Shown here one piece after another: positions 8,004-17,111 of a stretch of DNA of 31,428 nucleotides. The position numbers and the translations under genes were made by a program. The stretch spans positions 1 to 31,428 of the forward strand of contig DATNFW010000060.1 of NCBI GenBank assembly GCA_035606175.1. The letters are read 5' to 3'. The notes under the pieces were generated by a model, which made no database searches, had not been told where the DNA came from, and worked only from the letters and a program-made list of their open reading frames with translations. Every line of letters starts with the position of its first letter. Position 1 is the first letter of the stretch. Origin of the DNA: JASHUC01 sp035606175. Lineage in GTDB: Bacteria > Pseudomonadota > Gammaproteobacteria > Steroidobacterales > Steroidobacteraceae.

Positions 8004-9008
8004 ATGAAGGCAGCCGTATTCCGCGGATTCGATGCACCGCTTGCGGTCGAGGAGACGCCAGAGCCGCGCCCGGCCGAGGATGAGCTCCTGATCCGCGTGG
8101 CCCGGTGCGGCATCTGCGGCAGCGATCTGCACATGACTCGCGAGCCGGCATTCGGCACGCAGCCTGGCGCTGTTCTCGGTCACGAATTCGCCGGGGAAGT
8201 CCTGGAGGCCGGCCGCTCGGCGCAGGGATTCCGGCCGGGCGATCGAGTCGCGGTCGCTCCCGTGCGCGGATGCGGCCGCTGCCCATCCTGCCTCGCAGGC
8301 GAGCCCGCGTGGTGCGACCGGATGATGCTTCAGGGCGGCGGCTACGCGCAGTTCGCGGTGGCGAAGGATCGGCAATGCCTGCGGCTTCCTGCCACTACGG
8401 CTTTGGAGGACGGAGCGCTCGTTGAGCCGCTCGCGGTCGCACTGCACGGGGTGAGCCTCGCCGGCATCACCCCCGGAGCGAAGGTCATGGTGATGGGTGC
8501 GGGCCCGATCGGGCTTGGTGTCGCGTACTGGGCGAGGCGGCTCGGCGCAACACGCGTCGCCGTCACCGATCTCGTGCCGATGCAGGCCGAGCGCGCGATG
8601 GAGATGGGCGCGACCGCGTTCATCAAGGCGGACGAGGATGCCGTCCGCGCGGTCGAAGTCGCACTCGGCGGGGCACCGGATATCGTATTCGAGTGCGTCG
8701 GACGGCCGGGAATTCTCGCGCGCGCGCTCGAGCACGTGCGGCCGCGCGGGCTCATCGTCATGCTCGGTCTCTGCACGGCGCTCGACAGCTTCGTGCCATT
8801 CCAAGCGGTCTCGAAGGAAGTGCGCATCCTGACTTCGGCGTTCTTCAACATGGGCGAGTACCGCGCGGCGCTCGATGTGCTCGACGGCGGCCGCTCCGCG
8901 GCGAAGGCGATGGTGACCGACACGGTATCGCTATCGGAGATGCCCGCCGTATTCGAGGCGCTGCGGCAGCGCACGTCCCAGTGCAAGGTCATGGTGCGGC
9001 CCGACTGA
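8004..9008 (+). CDS. zinc-dependent medium-chain alcohol/polyol dehydrogenase
   Basis: The 334-residue protein is a classic medium-chain dehydrogenase. Cys38 (CGICGSD) and His60-Glu61 (GHEF) are catalytic zinc ligands. Cys90, Cys93, Cys96 and Cys104 form the structural zinc lobe. The Rossmann fold starts at GAGPIGLG. This set is typical of sorbitol, threonine or aryl-alcohol dehydrogenases using NAD(P)+. The substrate is not determined. The ATG at 8004 follows a GGGAGA ribosome site; the long upstream frame overlaps the amidase and is not coding. It sits 77 bases after the amidase and 54 before the GH94 gene on the same strand, so co-transcription is plausible. Confidence 0.9.
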   Translation: MKAAVFRGFDAPLAVEETPEPRPAEDELLIRVARCGICGSDLHMTREPAFGTQPGAVLGHEFAGEVLEAGRSAQGFRPGDRVAVAPVRGCGRCPSCLAGEPAWCDRMMLQGGGYAQFAVAKDRQCLRLPATTALEDGALVEPLAVALHGVSLAGITPGAKVMVMGAGPIGLGVAYWARRLGATRVAVTDLVPMQAERAMEMGATAFIKADEDAVRAVEVALGGAPDIVFECVGRPGILARALEHVRPRGLIVMLGLCTALDSFVPFQAVSKEVRILTSAFFNMGEYRAALDVLDGGRSAAKAMVTDTVSLSEMPAVFEALRQRTSQCKVMVRPD

Positions 9009-9062
9009 TCGCATTAGAAGCGCCGCACCGGCGGCGGCGCTCGCAGCGCAAGGAGACTCGCG

Positions 9063-12000
9063 ATGGCTGAAGCGCAGATCGATGCCGCCGTCATGCGCCT
9101 GTCGAGCCCATCGGGTCTCAGCGCGGAGATCAACGCGAACGGATCGCTGCGCCGCCTCGACTGCGGCTCGCTCATGCTCTCGCTGTTCCTCGGCAACGAG
9201 GTCGAAGGGGGACCGGCGAATCTCTATTTGCGGCGTCGCTCGGCAGCCGCCGAGTGGTCTCCGCTCCTCGGCCCGATGAGCCCCACTCGCTTCACGGGGA
9301 GCCCCGGGGGCGACCGGCTCATCGGAACCGGCGAGTGGCTCGGCATCGAATACTCGCTCGCTCTCGTGCTCGCGCGCGAAGTCTCCGCCTGGTTCTGGCA
9401 CGTACGGCTTCGAAACACGACGTCGACCCCTCAGGAGGTCGATCTCACTCTTGCGCAGGATCTCGCTCTCGCGCAGTACTGGGCGGTCCGCCTCAACGAG
9501 TACTACGTCAGCCAGTACATCGACCATACGGCGCTGCGCGACGCGGTCCACGGGCATGTGGTCGCCTCGCGGCAGAATCTCGCGGTCGATGGCCGCCATC
9601 CGTGGTGTTTGATCGGCTCGCTTCGGTCCGCAGTGTCGTTCGGGACCGATGCGCTGCAGCTATACGGTCTCGCGGCTCGCGGCGGGCAGGCGCCGGCCGC
9701 GATGACGGGAGAGCTACCCGCGAAGCGCCTGCAACACGAGCACTCGCTCGTCGCGATCCGCGATACGCCGCTTAGAATCGAGCCGGGTGCGCGCGCCGCG
9801 GCGGGCTTCTTCGGCCTGTACGTCGCCGATCATCCCGAGGCCACCTCGGGCGCGGACGCGAAGTATCTGACCGAGATTCGGACACTTCCCGAAGCAGCCG
9901 TGGAGATCGCAGCGATCGCTCAGCGCACGCAGGCTGAGCCGCCGCATTCGGCGACTCTCTTCAGCGAGCGCCGCGCTCTCGAGGTGCTCGACCTCGAGCC
10001 GGACGCTTTGCGCGCTGCATTTCCGCCTCCGTGGCGGCACGAGGAGCGCGATGAGCAGGGCGCTCTCCTTTCCTTCTTCCATGGCCGCGACGGTCACGTC
10101 GTGCTCCGCGCCAAGGAGCTGCGCGTGCTGCGCCCGCACGGCCAGCTGCTGCGGACGGGGCGGCACTTGATTCCGGATGAGGCGGCGCTCACCTCGACGA
10201 TATGGATGCGGGGTGTGTTTCACTCGATGCTCACGCAGGGGCATGTGAGCATCAATCGGCTGCTTTCGACCGTGCACAGCTACGTCGGGCTCTTCCGCGC
10301 CCACGGACAGCGAGTCTTCATCGAGACGGACGGAAACTGGGAGCTGCTCGATGTCCCCTCTGCATTTGAGATGTCGCCGAAGGGAGGACGCTGGATCTAT
10401 CGTTGCGAGGGCAGGGTCATAGAAGTTCGAAGCACGGCGCACAGCGAGCCTCACAGGATGACGCTCACCATCGAGATTCGCTCGGGCGCTCCGGCACGGT
10501 TTCTCATTTCAAATCACCTCGCGCTCGATGGAGACGATGGCAGCGGGCCGAGTCGGCCGCGGTGGCGGCAAGAAGGGGAGAGTGTCGCGACGGCGCCTTC
10601 CCCGGGGACGGATCTCGGCCGGCGCTTCCCGAACGGCAAATTCCTGTTCGCTCCGCTGCCTGACACGCGCTGGGAGCGCGTAGGCGCCGATGAGCTGCTG
10701 TTCGCGGACGGAAGATCGCGAGGGCAGCCTTATCTCTGCATTCTCACGGCGGCCACTCGACTCGCGGGAGTCGAGGTTCGCGGGGAGCTGATCCCCGAGG
10801 CGCCGGGGAGTCGGCGCGCCGGAGCCGACGCAGCGAACGTGCGCTCGAGCCTCGCGCCCCGCCTCGCTCTACGCGCGCCCGCATCGAGCCCGCTTGCAAC
10901 CTCGGTCGCGCGTCTGGCCGACATCGTGCCGTGGTTTGCGCACGATGCGCTGATTCACTATCTGTCGCCGCGTGGGCTCGAGCAGTACTCGGGCGGCGGC
11001 TGGGGCACGCGCGATGTGAGTCAGGGTCCGGTCGAATTGCTGCTTGCGCTCGGGCGTACGGAACCGATCCGCGAGGTGCTGCTGCGTTTGATGCGGGCGC
11101 AGAATCCGGACGGCGACTGGCCGCAATGGTTCATGTTCTTCGAGCGCGAGCGCGACATCCGCGCCGGCGACTCTCATGGCGACATCGTATTCTGGCCGCT
11201 CGTCGTGCTCGCTCAATATCTCGACGCATCGGGCGATGCAGGGGTGCTCGATGAGCGCGTGCCGTTTTTCGATCGGCGTGGTGCGGATGCGGGGGAGCTC
11301 GCAAGCGTGTGGGAGCATGTCGTGCGCGCGCTCGAGCTCATCGGGCGGCGTGTAATCCCGGGAACCGCGCTCGCAGCTTACGGGCACGGCGATTGGAACG
11401 ACTCGCTGCAGCCTGCGGACCCGAAGCTGCGTGAGCGGCTGTGCAGCGCGTGGACCGCGACGCTGCACTATCAGGCACTGACGATGCTCGCGGATGCATT
11501 GCGCCGTGCGGGTCGAGCCGAGACGGCGGGCTCGCTCGAGGCTTCCGCCGCGGCGGTGCGGCAGGACTTCCGGCGCATCATGATTCCCGATGGAGTGCTC
11601 GCGGGTTATGCGCTGTTCGAGCAGGGCGGCGCGGTGCGCTATTTGCTTCATCCGCGCGATGACCTGACGGGCGTGCGCTACAGCTCGCTCGCGATGGTTC
11701 ACGCCATTCTCGAGGATCTCCTGACACCGTCCGAGGCGCGTGAGCACCTCGCGCTCATCGGGTCGAAGCTCGAGGGCCCGGACGGGATGCGGCTCTTCGA
11801 TCGGCCGATGCCGTATCACGGCGGCCCGGAGCGCCTCTTCCAGCGCGCGGAGAGCGCGACGTTCTTCGGGCGCGAGATCGGGCTCATGTACATGCACGCT
11901 CACCTGCGCTACGCGCAGGCGCTCGCGCACGTCGGTGAGGCAGACCGCTTCTTCCGCGCGCTTTGTCAGGCGAATCCCATCGGGCTGAAGGAGATCGTGC

Positions 12001-12467
12001 CCACGGCGACGCTCCGCCAGGCCAACTGCTATTACTCGAGCTCGGATGCCGCATTTGCGGATCGCTACCAGGCGAGCGCCGAGTACGACCGCGTATCGAG
12101 TGGCAGCATCCCGCTCGATGGCGGGTGGCGCGTGTACTCGAGCGGTGCGGGCATCGCGCTGGGACTGATCGTGCGGCGCTTCCTCGGCGTGACGGCCGAA
12201 GCGGAGGTGCTGCGAGTCGACCCTGTCATCCCGGCGGCGCTCGATGGCCTGCGCGCGGAAATCGATTTGATGGGGCGGCCGCTCGAAGCGCATTTTCGAG
12301 TCGGTCGCGCCGGCTGCGGCGTCCGACGCATCGAGCTCAACGGCACAGGCTTGCCGTTCAATACGGAAGCGAATCCCCATCGTCTCGGGGCGGCGCTCGT
12401 ACCGCGGCCCACCGTCCTCGAGGCGATGAAGGCGGACGAAAACCGGCTCGAGATCGAGCTCGGCTAG
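9063..12467 (+). CDS. GH94 phosphorylase, probable 1,2-beta-oligoglucan phosphorylase
   Basis: This 1134-residue protein is a GH94 (former GT36) inverting phosphorylase. The N-terminal beta-sandwich carries FLGNEVEGGPANLYLRR and AQDLALAQYWAVRLNEYY. The (alpha/alpha)6 barrel spans about residues 630-1050, with the DWND motif at 777-780 that contains the general acid Asp. Cellobiose phosphorylases are about 800 residues; a length near 1100 is typical of 1,2-beta-oligoglucan (sophoro-oligosaccharide) phosphorylases such as Listeria Lin1839. Those split beta-1,2-glucan oligomers with phosphate into glucose 1-phosphate. There is no signal peptide, so it should be cytoplasmic. A strong AAGGAG at 9050-9055 precedes the ATG. 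GH144 and GH3 genes downstream support the substrate call. Other beta-glucoside specificities remain possible. Confidence 0.82.
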   Translation: MAEAQIDAAVMRLSSPSGLSAEINANGSLRRLDCGSLMLSLFLGNEVEGGPANLYLRRRSAAAEWSPLLGPMSPTRFTGSPGGDRLIGTGEWLGIEYSLALVLAREVSAWFWHVRLRNTTSTPQEVDLTLAQDLALAQYWAVRLNEYYVSQYIDHTALRDAVHGHVVASRQNLAVDGRHPWCLIGSLRSAVSFGTDALQLYGLAARGGQAPAAMTGELPAKRLQHEHSLVAIRDTPLRIEPGARAAAGFFGLYVADHPEATSGADAKYLTEIRTLPEAAVEIAAIAQRTQAEPPHSATLFSERRALEVLDLEPDALRAAFPPPWRHEERDEQGALLSFFHGRDGHVVLRAKELRVLRPHGQLLRTGRHLIPDEAALTSTIWMRGVFHSMLTQGHVSINRLLSTVHSYVGLFRAHGQRVFIETDGNWELLDVPSAFEMSPKGGRWIYRCEGRVIEVRSTAHSEPHRMTLTIEIRSGAPARFLISNHLALDGDDGSGPSRPRWRQEGESVATAPSPGTDLGRRFPNGKFLFAPLPDTRWERVGADELLFADGRSRGQPYLCILTAATRLAGVEVRGELIPEAPGSRRAGADAANVRSSLAPRLALRAPASSPLATSVARLADIVPWFAHDALIHYLSPRGLEQYSGGGWGTRDVSQGPVELLLALGRTEPIREVLLRLMRAQNPDGDWPQWFMFFERERDIRAGDSHGDIVFWPLVVLAQYLDASGDAGVLDERVPFFDRRGADAGELASVWEHVVRALELIGRRVIPGTALAAYGHGDWNDSLQPADPKLRERLCSAWTATLHYQALTMLADALRRAGRAETAGSLEASAAAVRQDFRRIMIPDGVLAGYALFEQGGAVRYLLHPRDDLTGVRYSSLAMVHAILEDLLTPSEAREHLALIGSKLEGPDGMRLFDRPMPYHGGPERLFQRAESATFFGREIGLMYMHAHLRYAQALAHVGEADRFFRALCQANPIGLKEIVPTATLRQANCYYSSSDAAFADRYQASAEYDRVSSGSIPLDGGWRVYSSGAGIALGLIVRRFLGVTAEAEVLRVDPVIPAALDGLRAEIDLMGRPLEAHFRVGRAGCGVRRIELNGTGLPFNTEANPHRLGAALVPRPTVLEAMKADENRLEIELG

Positions 12468-12473
12468 TCGTCC

Positions 12474-13016
12474 GTGAGCGTGAGCAGCGATCCGCAATTC
12501 AGCATTCGCCGCGCCACACCGGACGACGCCCCGACACTCGCCGCTTTGGGCGCGGCGACGTTCTCCGAGACGTTCGGGCATCTGTATCCGGCGGAAGATC
12601 TGCGATCGTTTTTGGCCGGATCGCATTCAGTCGAGGCCTGGGCTCGCATGCTCGCGGATTCCGAGCGTGCCGTTTGGGCCGCCTGGCCCGCGACGATTCC
12701 CGCTGCGACCCCGATCGGCTTCATCGCGGTCGGCCCGTGCAAGCTGCCCGTCGATCAGCGCGAGGCTGCCGCCGGAGAGATTCAGCAGCTCTATGTGCTC
12801 GCGCAATATCAAAGTCGGCGTCTCGGGTCCCGTCTCATGGATGCAGCGCTGGAATGGCTCGAGGCTCGAGGCCGAATGCCCCTATACATAGGCGTCTGGT
12901 CGCAGAACCACGGCGCTCAGCGCTTCTACCGTCGCTTCGGATTCGACAAGGTCGGGGAGTACGGATTCGCGGTCGGCAAGACCGTGGATCGTGAGTTCAT
13001 TCTAAAGCGGAAATGA
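12474..13016 (+). CDS. GNAT-family N-acetyltransferase
   Basis: The 180-residue protein begins with the GNAT-typical IRRATPDDAPTLAALGAATF, has a beta4 strand LYVLAQYQSRRLGSRLM that carries the acetyl-CoA pyrophosphate loop (RRLGS), and ends with NHGAQRFYRRFGFDKVGEY. These features define a small cytoplasmic acetyltransferase. The acceptor (amine of a metabolite, peptide or antibiotic) cannot be predicted. It begins with GTG only six bases after the GH94 stop; another in-frame GTG lies at 12480. The close spacing suggests translational coupling, although a link to sugar metabolism is not obvious. Confidence 0.83.
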   Translation: MSVSSDPQFSIRRATPDDAPTLAALGAATFSETFGHLYPAEDLRSFLAGSHSVEAWARMLADSERAVWAAWPATIPAATPIGFIAVGPCKLPVDQREAAAGEIQQLYVLAQYQSRRLGSRLMDAALEWLEARGRMPLYIGVWSQNHGAQRFYRRFGFDKVGEYGFAVGKTVDREFILKRK

Positions 13017-13159
13017 GCCCGAGCCGCGCCGGCGTCGGCTTCCACTGCGGCGCAAGCTCCCGGGCTCCTCCCCTCGGCGACTCGGCGGCACGGTTCCGCG
13101 AATCGTCGATTGACCCGCGGGGCTGTATAGCACAAAGTCTCCGACCATTGACAGTTCAA

Positions 13160-13186
13160 CGAGAGCGAGGGAGGCTCTTGCTCTCG
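13160..13186. promoter_or_regulatory. small inverted repeat upstream of the carboxylesterase
   Basis: Seven-base arms CGAGAGC and GCTCTCG flank a 13-base spacer about 40 bases before the esterase ATG. It could be an operator or an mRNA hairpin. GC-rich DNA yields such repeats by chance, so this is a weak call. Confidence 0.2.
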
Positions 13187-13227
13187 CGCCATTTTCGCGC
13201 TCGCGCCAACAGAGAAGGGGAGGCGCC

Positions 13228-14847
13228 ATGATCGATCGCCGGCGATTCTTGGGGTTCACGTCGCTTGCCGCGGGCGCATGGCTCGATGCGCGCGGTGCCT
13301 ACGGCGCGCAGCATGCGCATGCGGGGGCCGGTGCCACGGTCGAGACCACCGCCGGACGCGTGCGCGGGATGCGAGTGCAAGGCATTCACGCCTTCAAGGG
13401 CGTCCCGTACGCAGCATCGACCGCGGGTCCGAACCGCTTCATGCCGCCTCGCAAGCCCGAGCCCTGGACCGGAGTGCGCGAGGCCACGGCCCTCGGCCAC
13501 CGCTCCCCGCAGCTGCTCTCGGAGTTCCATGGCTTCGTGCCGAAGGAACTCGAGCCGATGGACCGCAATGAGCCGATGGGCGAGGACTGCCTGGTACTCA
13601 ATGTCTGGACCCCCGGAGTCGGAGAGGGTGCCCGCCGGCCCGTGATGGTTTGGCTGCATGGCGGCGGGTACACGACCGGCTCGGGCGGCTTCGTCATCTA
13701 TGACGGCACCGAGCTTGCGCGCAAGCACGACGTCGTCGCGATCAGCCTCAATCACCGGCTCTCGGCGCTCGGCTATCTCTATCTCGCGGGAATCGGTGGG
13801 GAACGCTACGCAGACTCGAGCAACCTCGGCAATCTCGACATCATCGCCGCGCTCGAGTGGGTGCGCGACAACATCGCCGCATTCGGCGGAGACCCGCGCA
13901 ACGTCACGATCTTCGGGCAGTCGGGCGGCGGGGGGAAAGTCAGCTCGCTCATGGCCATGCCCGCCGCACACGGGCTCTTCCACCGCGCGATCGTCGAGAG
14001 CGGTGCGGATGTTCGCGGAGTTTCGCGCGAAAGGGCGAATCAAACGGCGGAGATGTACCTGAAGCGTCTCGGACTCACGCGCGCGCGGCTCGATGAGCTG
14101 CAGCAACTGCCCTTCGAGCGGCTGATCGCGGTGACGGCGCGGGACGCCGGACCGCCCCTCGCGCTCGCTCCCGTCGTCGATGGCCGCTCGCTTCCCACCG
14201 ATCCGTTCGATCCGGTCGCCCCGCTGCTCTCGTCGCAAGTGCCGCTGCTGATCGGCACCGTCGAGACGGAAGTCGCCTTCTTCCCCGGGCAGATGCTCGA
14301 TCCGATGGATGCGGGGCAGCTGCACACGCGCATCAAACGCATCCTGATGCATGCAAGCGATGCCGATGTCGATCGGCTGATCGATGCCTATCGAGCCGGC
14401 CGGCCGCACGATTCGAACACGGACCTGTACCTCATCATCGCCTCGGATGCGACGTTCCGCGCCGGGGTGGTCACCGAGGCCGAGCGCAAGGCCGAGCAGC
14501 ACGGAGCGCCCGTCTACCAGTACTACTTCACCTGGCGTTCGCCCGTGCGCGGCGGGAAGCTGCGCTCGTTCCACACGATCGAGATTCCTTTCGTGTTCGA
14601 CAATGTCGACGCCGCCCAGTCGATGACCGGCAAGGGCCGCGATCGCTATCTGCTCGCGAGCCGGATGAGCGGCGCCTGGACGGCATTCGCGCGGGGGGGC
14701 AGTCCCCAGATTGCGCTTTTGCCGACCTGGGCACCCTTCGACCTTCCGCGGCGAGCGACCATGATCTTCAATGACGAATGCCGGCTCGTCGATGACCCCT
14801 ACGGGACCGAGCAGCGGCTGCTCAGATCGCTCCAGGCTCGAGCCTGA
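13228..14847 (+). CDS. type-B carboxylesterase with Tat signal
   Basis: The 539-residue protein is a para-nitrobenzyl-esterase-like alpha/beta hydrolase. It starts with a twin-arginine signal (RRRFLGF, then a short hydrophobic stretch), so it should be folded in the cytoplasm and exported. The catalytic triad is Ser232 (GQSGGG), Glu348 (GTVETE) and His449 (SFHTIEIPFVF). The oxyanion-hole motif is WLHGGGYTTGSG. The family cleaves carboxylic esters, including acyl or aryl esters of plant compounds. A strong AAGGGGAGG sits four bases before the ATG. It follows the GNAT gene after 211 bases and probably has its own promoter. In this setting it may deacylate glycosides in the periplasm, which is an inference. 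Confidence 0.9.
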   Translation: MIDRRRFLGFTSLAAGAWLDARGAYGAQHAHAGAGATVETTAGRVRGMRVQGIHAFKGVPYAASTAGPNRFMPPRKPEPWTGVREATALGHRSPQLLSEFHGFVPKELEPMDRNEPMGEDCLVLNVWTPGVGEGARRPVMVWLHGGGYTTGSGGFVIYDGTELARKHDVVAISLNHRLSALGYLYLAGIGGERYADSSNLGNLDIIAALEWVRDNIAAFGGDPRNVTIFGQSGGGGKVSSLMAMPAAHGLFHRAIVESGADVRGVSRERANQTAEMYLKRLGLTRARLDELQQLPFERLIAVTARDAGPPLALAPVVDGRSLPTDPFDPVAPLLSSQVPLLIGTVETEVAFFPGQMLDPMDAGQLHTRIKRILMHASDADVDRLIDAYRAGRPHDSNTDLYLIIASDATFRAGVVTEAERKAEQHGAPVYQYYFTWRSPVRGGKLRSFHTIEIPFVFDNVDAAQSMTGKGRDRYLLASRMSGAWTAFARGGSPQIALLPTWAPFDLPRRATMIFNDECRLVDDPYGTEQRLLRSLQARA

Positions 14848-14915
14848 TCGGCGGCACGGACCGCTCTCGATGCCAGGGTAGGCGCGCGGCGGCGGCCGCA
14901 CGATAATGCGCAGGC

Positions 14916-17111
14916 ATGTCGAGGTGCCTGATCGTCTGGCTGTCGCTCTGCTGCGCCGCTCTCCCGGTGTTCGCGGCGGAGAACCTCGATTTTCGCGCGC
15001 CCGCGGCCTCGGATGGGCCGCTGACGGCGGCGGCGATGCGCAGCCTCGCCGTGCGCGCGCTGCCCGTTTACAAGAATTCCGACCGGGCGCAGTTCCTCGC
15101 GAACCTCTCCGCGCTGCAGATGGTCGCGGGCGACTACGTGGCCGCCAATGCGACGCGCGCATCGCTCGATGAGCTGCGGCGCCGCAGGAAATTCTCTCCG
15201 ACGATCGATCTGTCGATCATCTATGACATCTACGCGCGCGCGAGGGCCATGGAGGTCAAGAATCGTGGCACTTTCGAGCACGCGTTCGCACAGGTCTTCC
15301 ACCAGGAGGTGTCGCCGCTCGACGACCTCGGTGCGTTTACCGTCACCCGCTGGCTTGCGACACCGCTCGGGGTGTTTCGACGCAATTTCCAAAGCGAGCT
15401 CGATCGGGTACGCGGGGAGCAGCGGATCACCCTCCCCCAAGCGGTCGATCTGGTGTGGGCTTATCTCTCGTTCGATGCGTTCCGCAGCTTCAGCGAGGTG
15501 GCCGGACCGCTCATCGCCGAGGATGATCGCCGCCGTTACGTGATCGACGATCAGGTGCTCGTGCGCACACCGGAGCGTGCGAGCATCTCGGCGGTGCTGG
15601 TGCGGCCGAGGAGTGCCTCGAAGCCGCTGCCGACACTGCTCGAGTTCACGACGTACGTCGGCTCCAACTACGACGCGATGGATTGCGCGGCCCACGGGTA
15701 TGCCGGCGTGATCGCGTACGCGCGCGGCCGCGCGCGCAGCCCCGATGCGCTCGTCCCCTACGAACACGACGGCGACGACGCCCGCGCCGTCATCGCCTGG
15801 ATCGCGCGCCAGAGCTGGAGCAGCGGAAGTGTCGGCATGTATGGCAGCGGATATGCCGGGTTTGCCGCGTGGGCGGCCGCGAAGCGGCCGAGCCCCGCGC
15901 TCAAGGCGCTTGCCGCCTCGAGTCCGTTCGCTCCCGGCCTGGACCCGCCCGCGAGCGATCGCGTGCCGGGACTCGCCGCATCGATTTACCGGCGCTGGCT
16001 GCGGCACCCGAGCTTCGACCGATACTGGCAGAGGATGCTGCCGTATGCGGAGGACTTCGCGCACATCGACATTCCGGTGCTTGCGACGACGGGCTACTAC
16101 GACCCGCGCGAGGCGGATGCGATGTACTACTTCACCGAGCATCTGCGCTACGACCCGCAGGCGAATCAGACGCTGCTCATCGGCCCGTACGACGGTGAGG
16201 CCATGCGGCGCGGCCCACTCGGTGTGCTCGGCGGCTACTCGCTCGATCCTGCGGCGCGTGTCGATCTCAAAGCGCTGCGTTTCCAGTGGTTCGACCATGT
16301 GCTGAAGAGCGCACCGCAGTCCGAGCTCCTCGCGGGCCGCGTCAACTTCCAGGTGATGGGAGCCAACGCCTGGCGGCATGCCGCATCGATCGACGATATG
16401 GCGAACGGCTCGGTGCGGCTGTACCTCGACCCGAGCCGTGCGGGCGGCCATTTCCGGCTCTCCGGCCATTCTCCATCCCGGAAGCGCTACATCGAGCTCA
16501 CCATTCCCCTCGAGGATGAGGGCCCCGCCGCGGGCACCGGCAATACACCGGATGGTTCCACCGAGATCGTCTCACGCGATATCGCCTCCGCGGATAGCGT
16601 GACGTTCGTCAGCGGGCCTCTGCAGCGGCCGATGGTCGCGAGCGGCGCGCTCTCGGGTCTGCTTTCGTTCGCGACCAATCGGCACCGCCTCGGGATCGAG
16701 CTCACCCTGTATGAGCTGCTTCCAAACGGAGACTACCTCAAGCTCTTCGCGCCCTCCGATGCGTTCGATCTGCGCGAGGTACCCGTGCGTGGCCCGCCGC
16801 GTCCGATCGTGCCGAAGCGGCGGGAGCGATTCCCGTTTCGAGGCGAACGTCTGACGAGCGTAGAGCTCAAAACCGGCGCCAGGCTCGTCCTGGTGCTCGC
16901 GGTGCAGCCGCCGACAGCAGACGAGACGAAGCCAGCGGCGCTCGAGGTGCGCTGGTACGGCGGCAGCTATGTCGAGCTGCCGGTCGATCGCAGCTCGGAG
17001 GCTATCGCGGAGGAGCAGCAGAGGCAGAACCCGCAGGAGCCGCAGAAGGCACCCAAAGCAATTGCGCCCAACGCGTCGAAGGCGCGCGCTCAAACACCGC
17101 GCGACAAATGA
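14916..17111 (+). CDS. CocE/NonD-like alpha/beta-hydrolase, predicted catalytically inactive
   Basis: The 731-residue product has a Sec signal peptide (CLIVWLSLCCAALPVFA) and an X-Pro dipeptidyl-peptidase/CocE-like layout: about 200 N-terminal helical residues, a hydrolase core (about 205-450) and a C-terminal beta domain. In active relatives the nucleophile motif reads MYGxSYxGF. Here it is MYGSGYAGF (residues 308-316), with Gly312 in place of Ser and a Ser one position early. The acid Asp396 (GYYDP) is kept, but the motif that holds the His (GPYDH in relatives) reads GPYDGE, with Gly427. Two of three catalytic residues are thus missing. It could be a secreted binding protein or use different residues. 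Its last 22 bases overlap the convergent GH15 gene. Confidence 0.75.
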   Translation: MSRCLIVWLSLCCAALPVFAAENLDFRAPAASDGPLTAAAMRSLAVRALPVYKNSDRAQFLANLSALQMVAGDYVAANATRASLDELRRRRKFSPTIDLSIIYDIYARARAMEVKNRGTFEHAFAQVFHQEVSPLDDLGAFTVTRWLATPLGVFRRNFQSELDRVRGEQRITLPQAVDLVWAYLSFDAFRSFSEVAGPLIAEDDRRRYVIDDQVLVRTPERASISAVLVRPRSASKPLPTLLEFTTYVGSNYDAMDCAAHGYAGVIAYARGRARSPDALVPYEHDGDDARAVIAWIARQSWSSGSVGMYGSGYAGFAAWAAAKRPSPALKALAASSPFAPGLDPPASDRVPGLAASIYRRWLRHPSFDRYWQRMLPYAEDFAHIDIPVLATTGYYDPREADAMYYFTEHLRYDPQANQTLLIGPYDGEAMRRGPLGVLGGYSLDPAARVDLKALRFQWFDHVLKSAPQSELLAGRVNFQVMGANAWRHAASIDDMANGSVRLYLDPSRAGGHFRLSGHSPSRKRYIELTIPLEDEGPAAGTGNTPDGSTEIVSRDIASADSVTFVSGPLQRPMVASGALSGLLSFATNRHRLGIELTLYELLPNGDYLKLFAPSDAFDLREVPVRGPPRPIVPKRRERFPFRGERLTSVELKTGARLVLVLAVQPPTADETKPAALEVRWYGGSYVELPVDRSSEAIAEEQQRQNPQEPQKAPKAIAPNASKARAQTPRDK

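Noticed and set aside
9063..12467. Cyclic beta-1,2-glucan synthase (NdvB/Cgs) fragment
   Set aside because: It has GH94 domains similar to the synthase C-terminus, but there is no glycosyltransferase domain or membrane helix, and the start has a strong ribosome site. A stand-alone phosphorylase fits better.
10869..12626. 585-codon reverse-strand open frame
   Set aside because: It is antisense to the GH94 and GNAT genes and reads as a shadow of GC-rich codons.
13148..13153. Perfect TTGACA as a -35 element upstream of the esterase
   Set aside because: The hexamer 17 bases downstream (GAGGCT) is not a -10 element, so no complete sigma-70 promoter is supported.
13156..16469. Two long reverse-strand frames (13156-15162 and 14799-16469)
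   Set aside because: They are antisense to the esterase and CocE-like genes, are Arg-rich, and show no motif.
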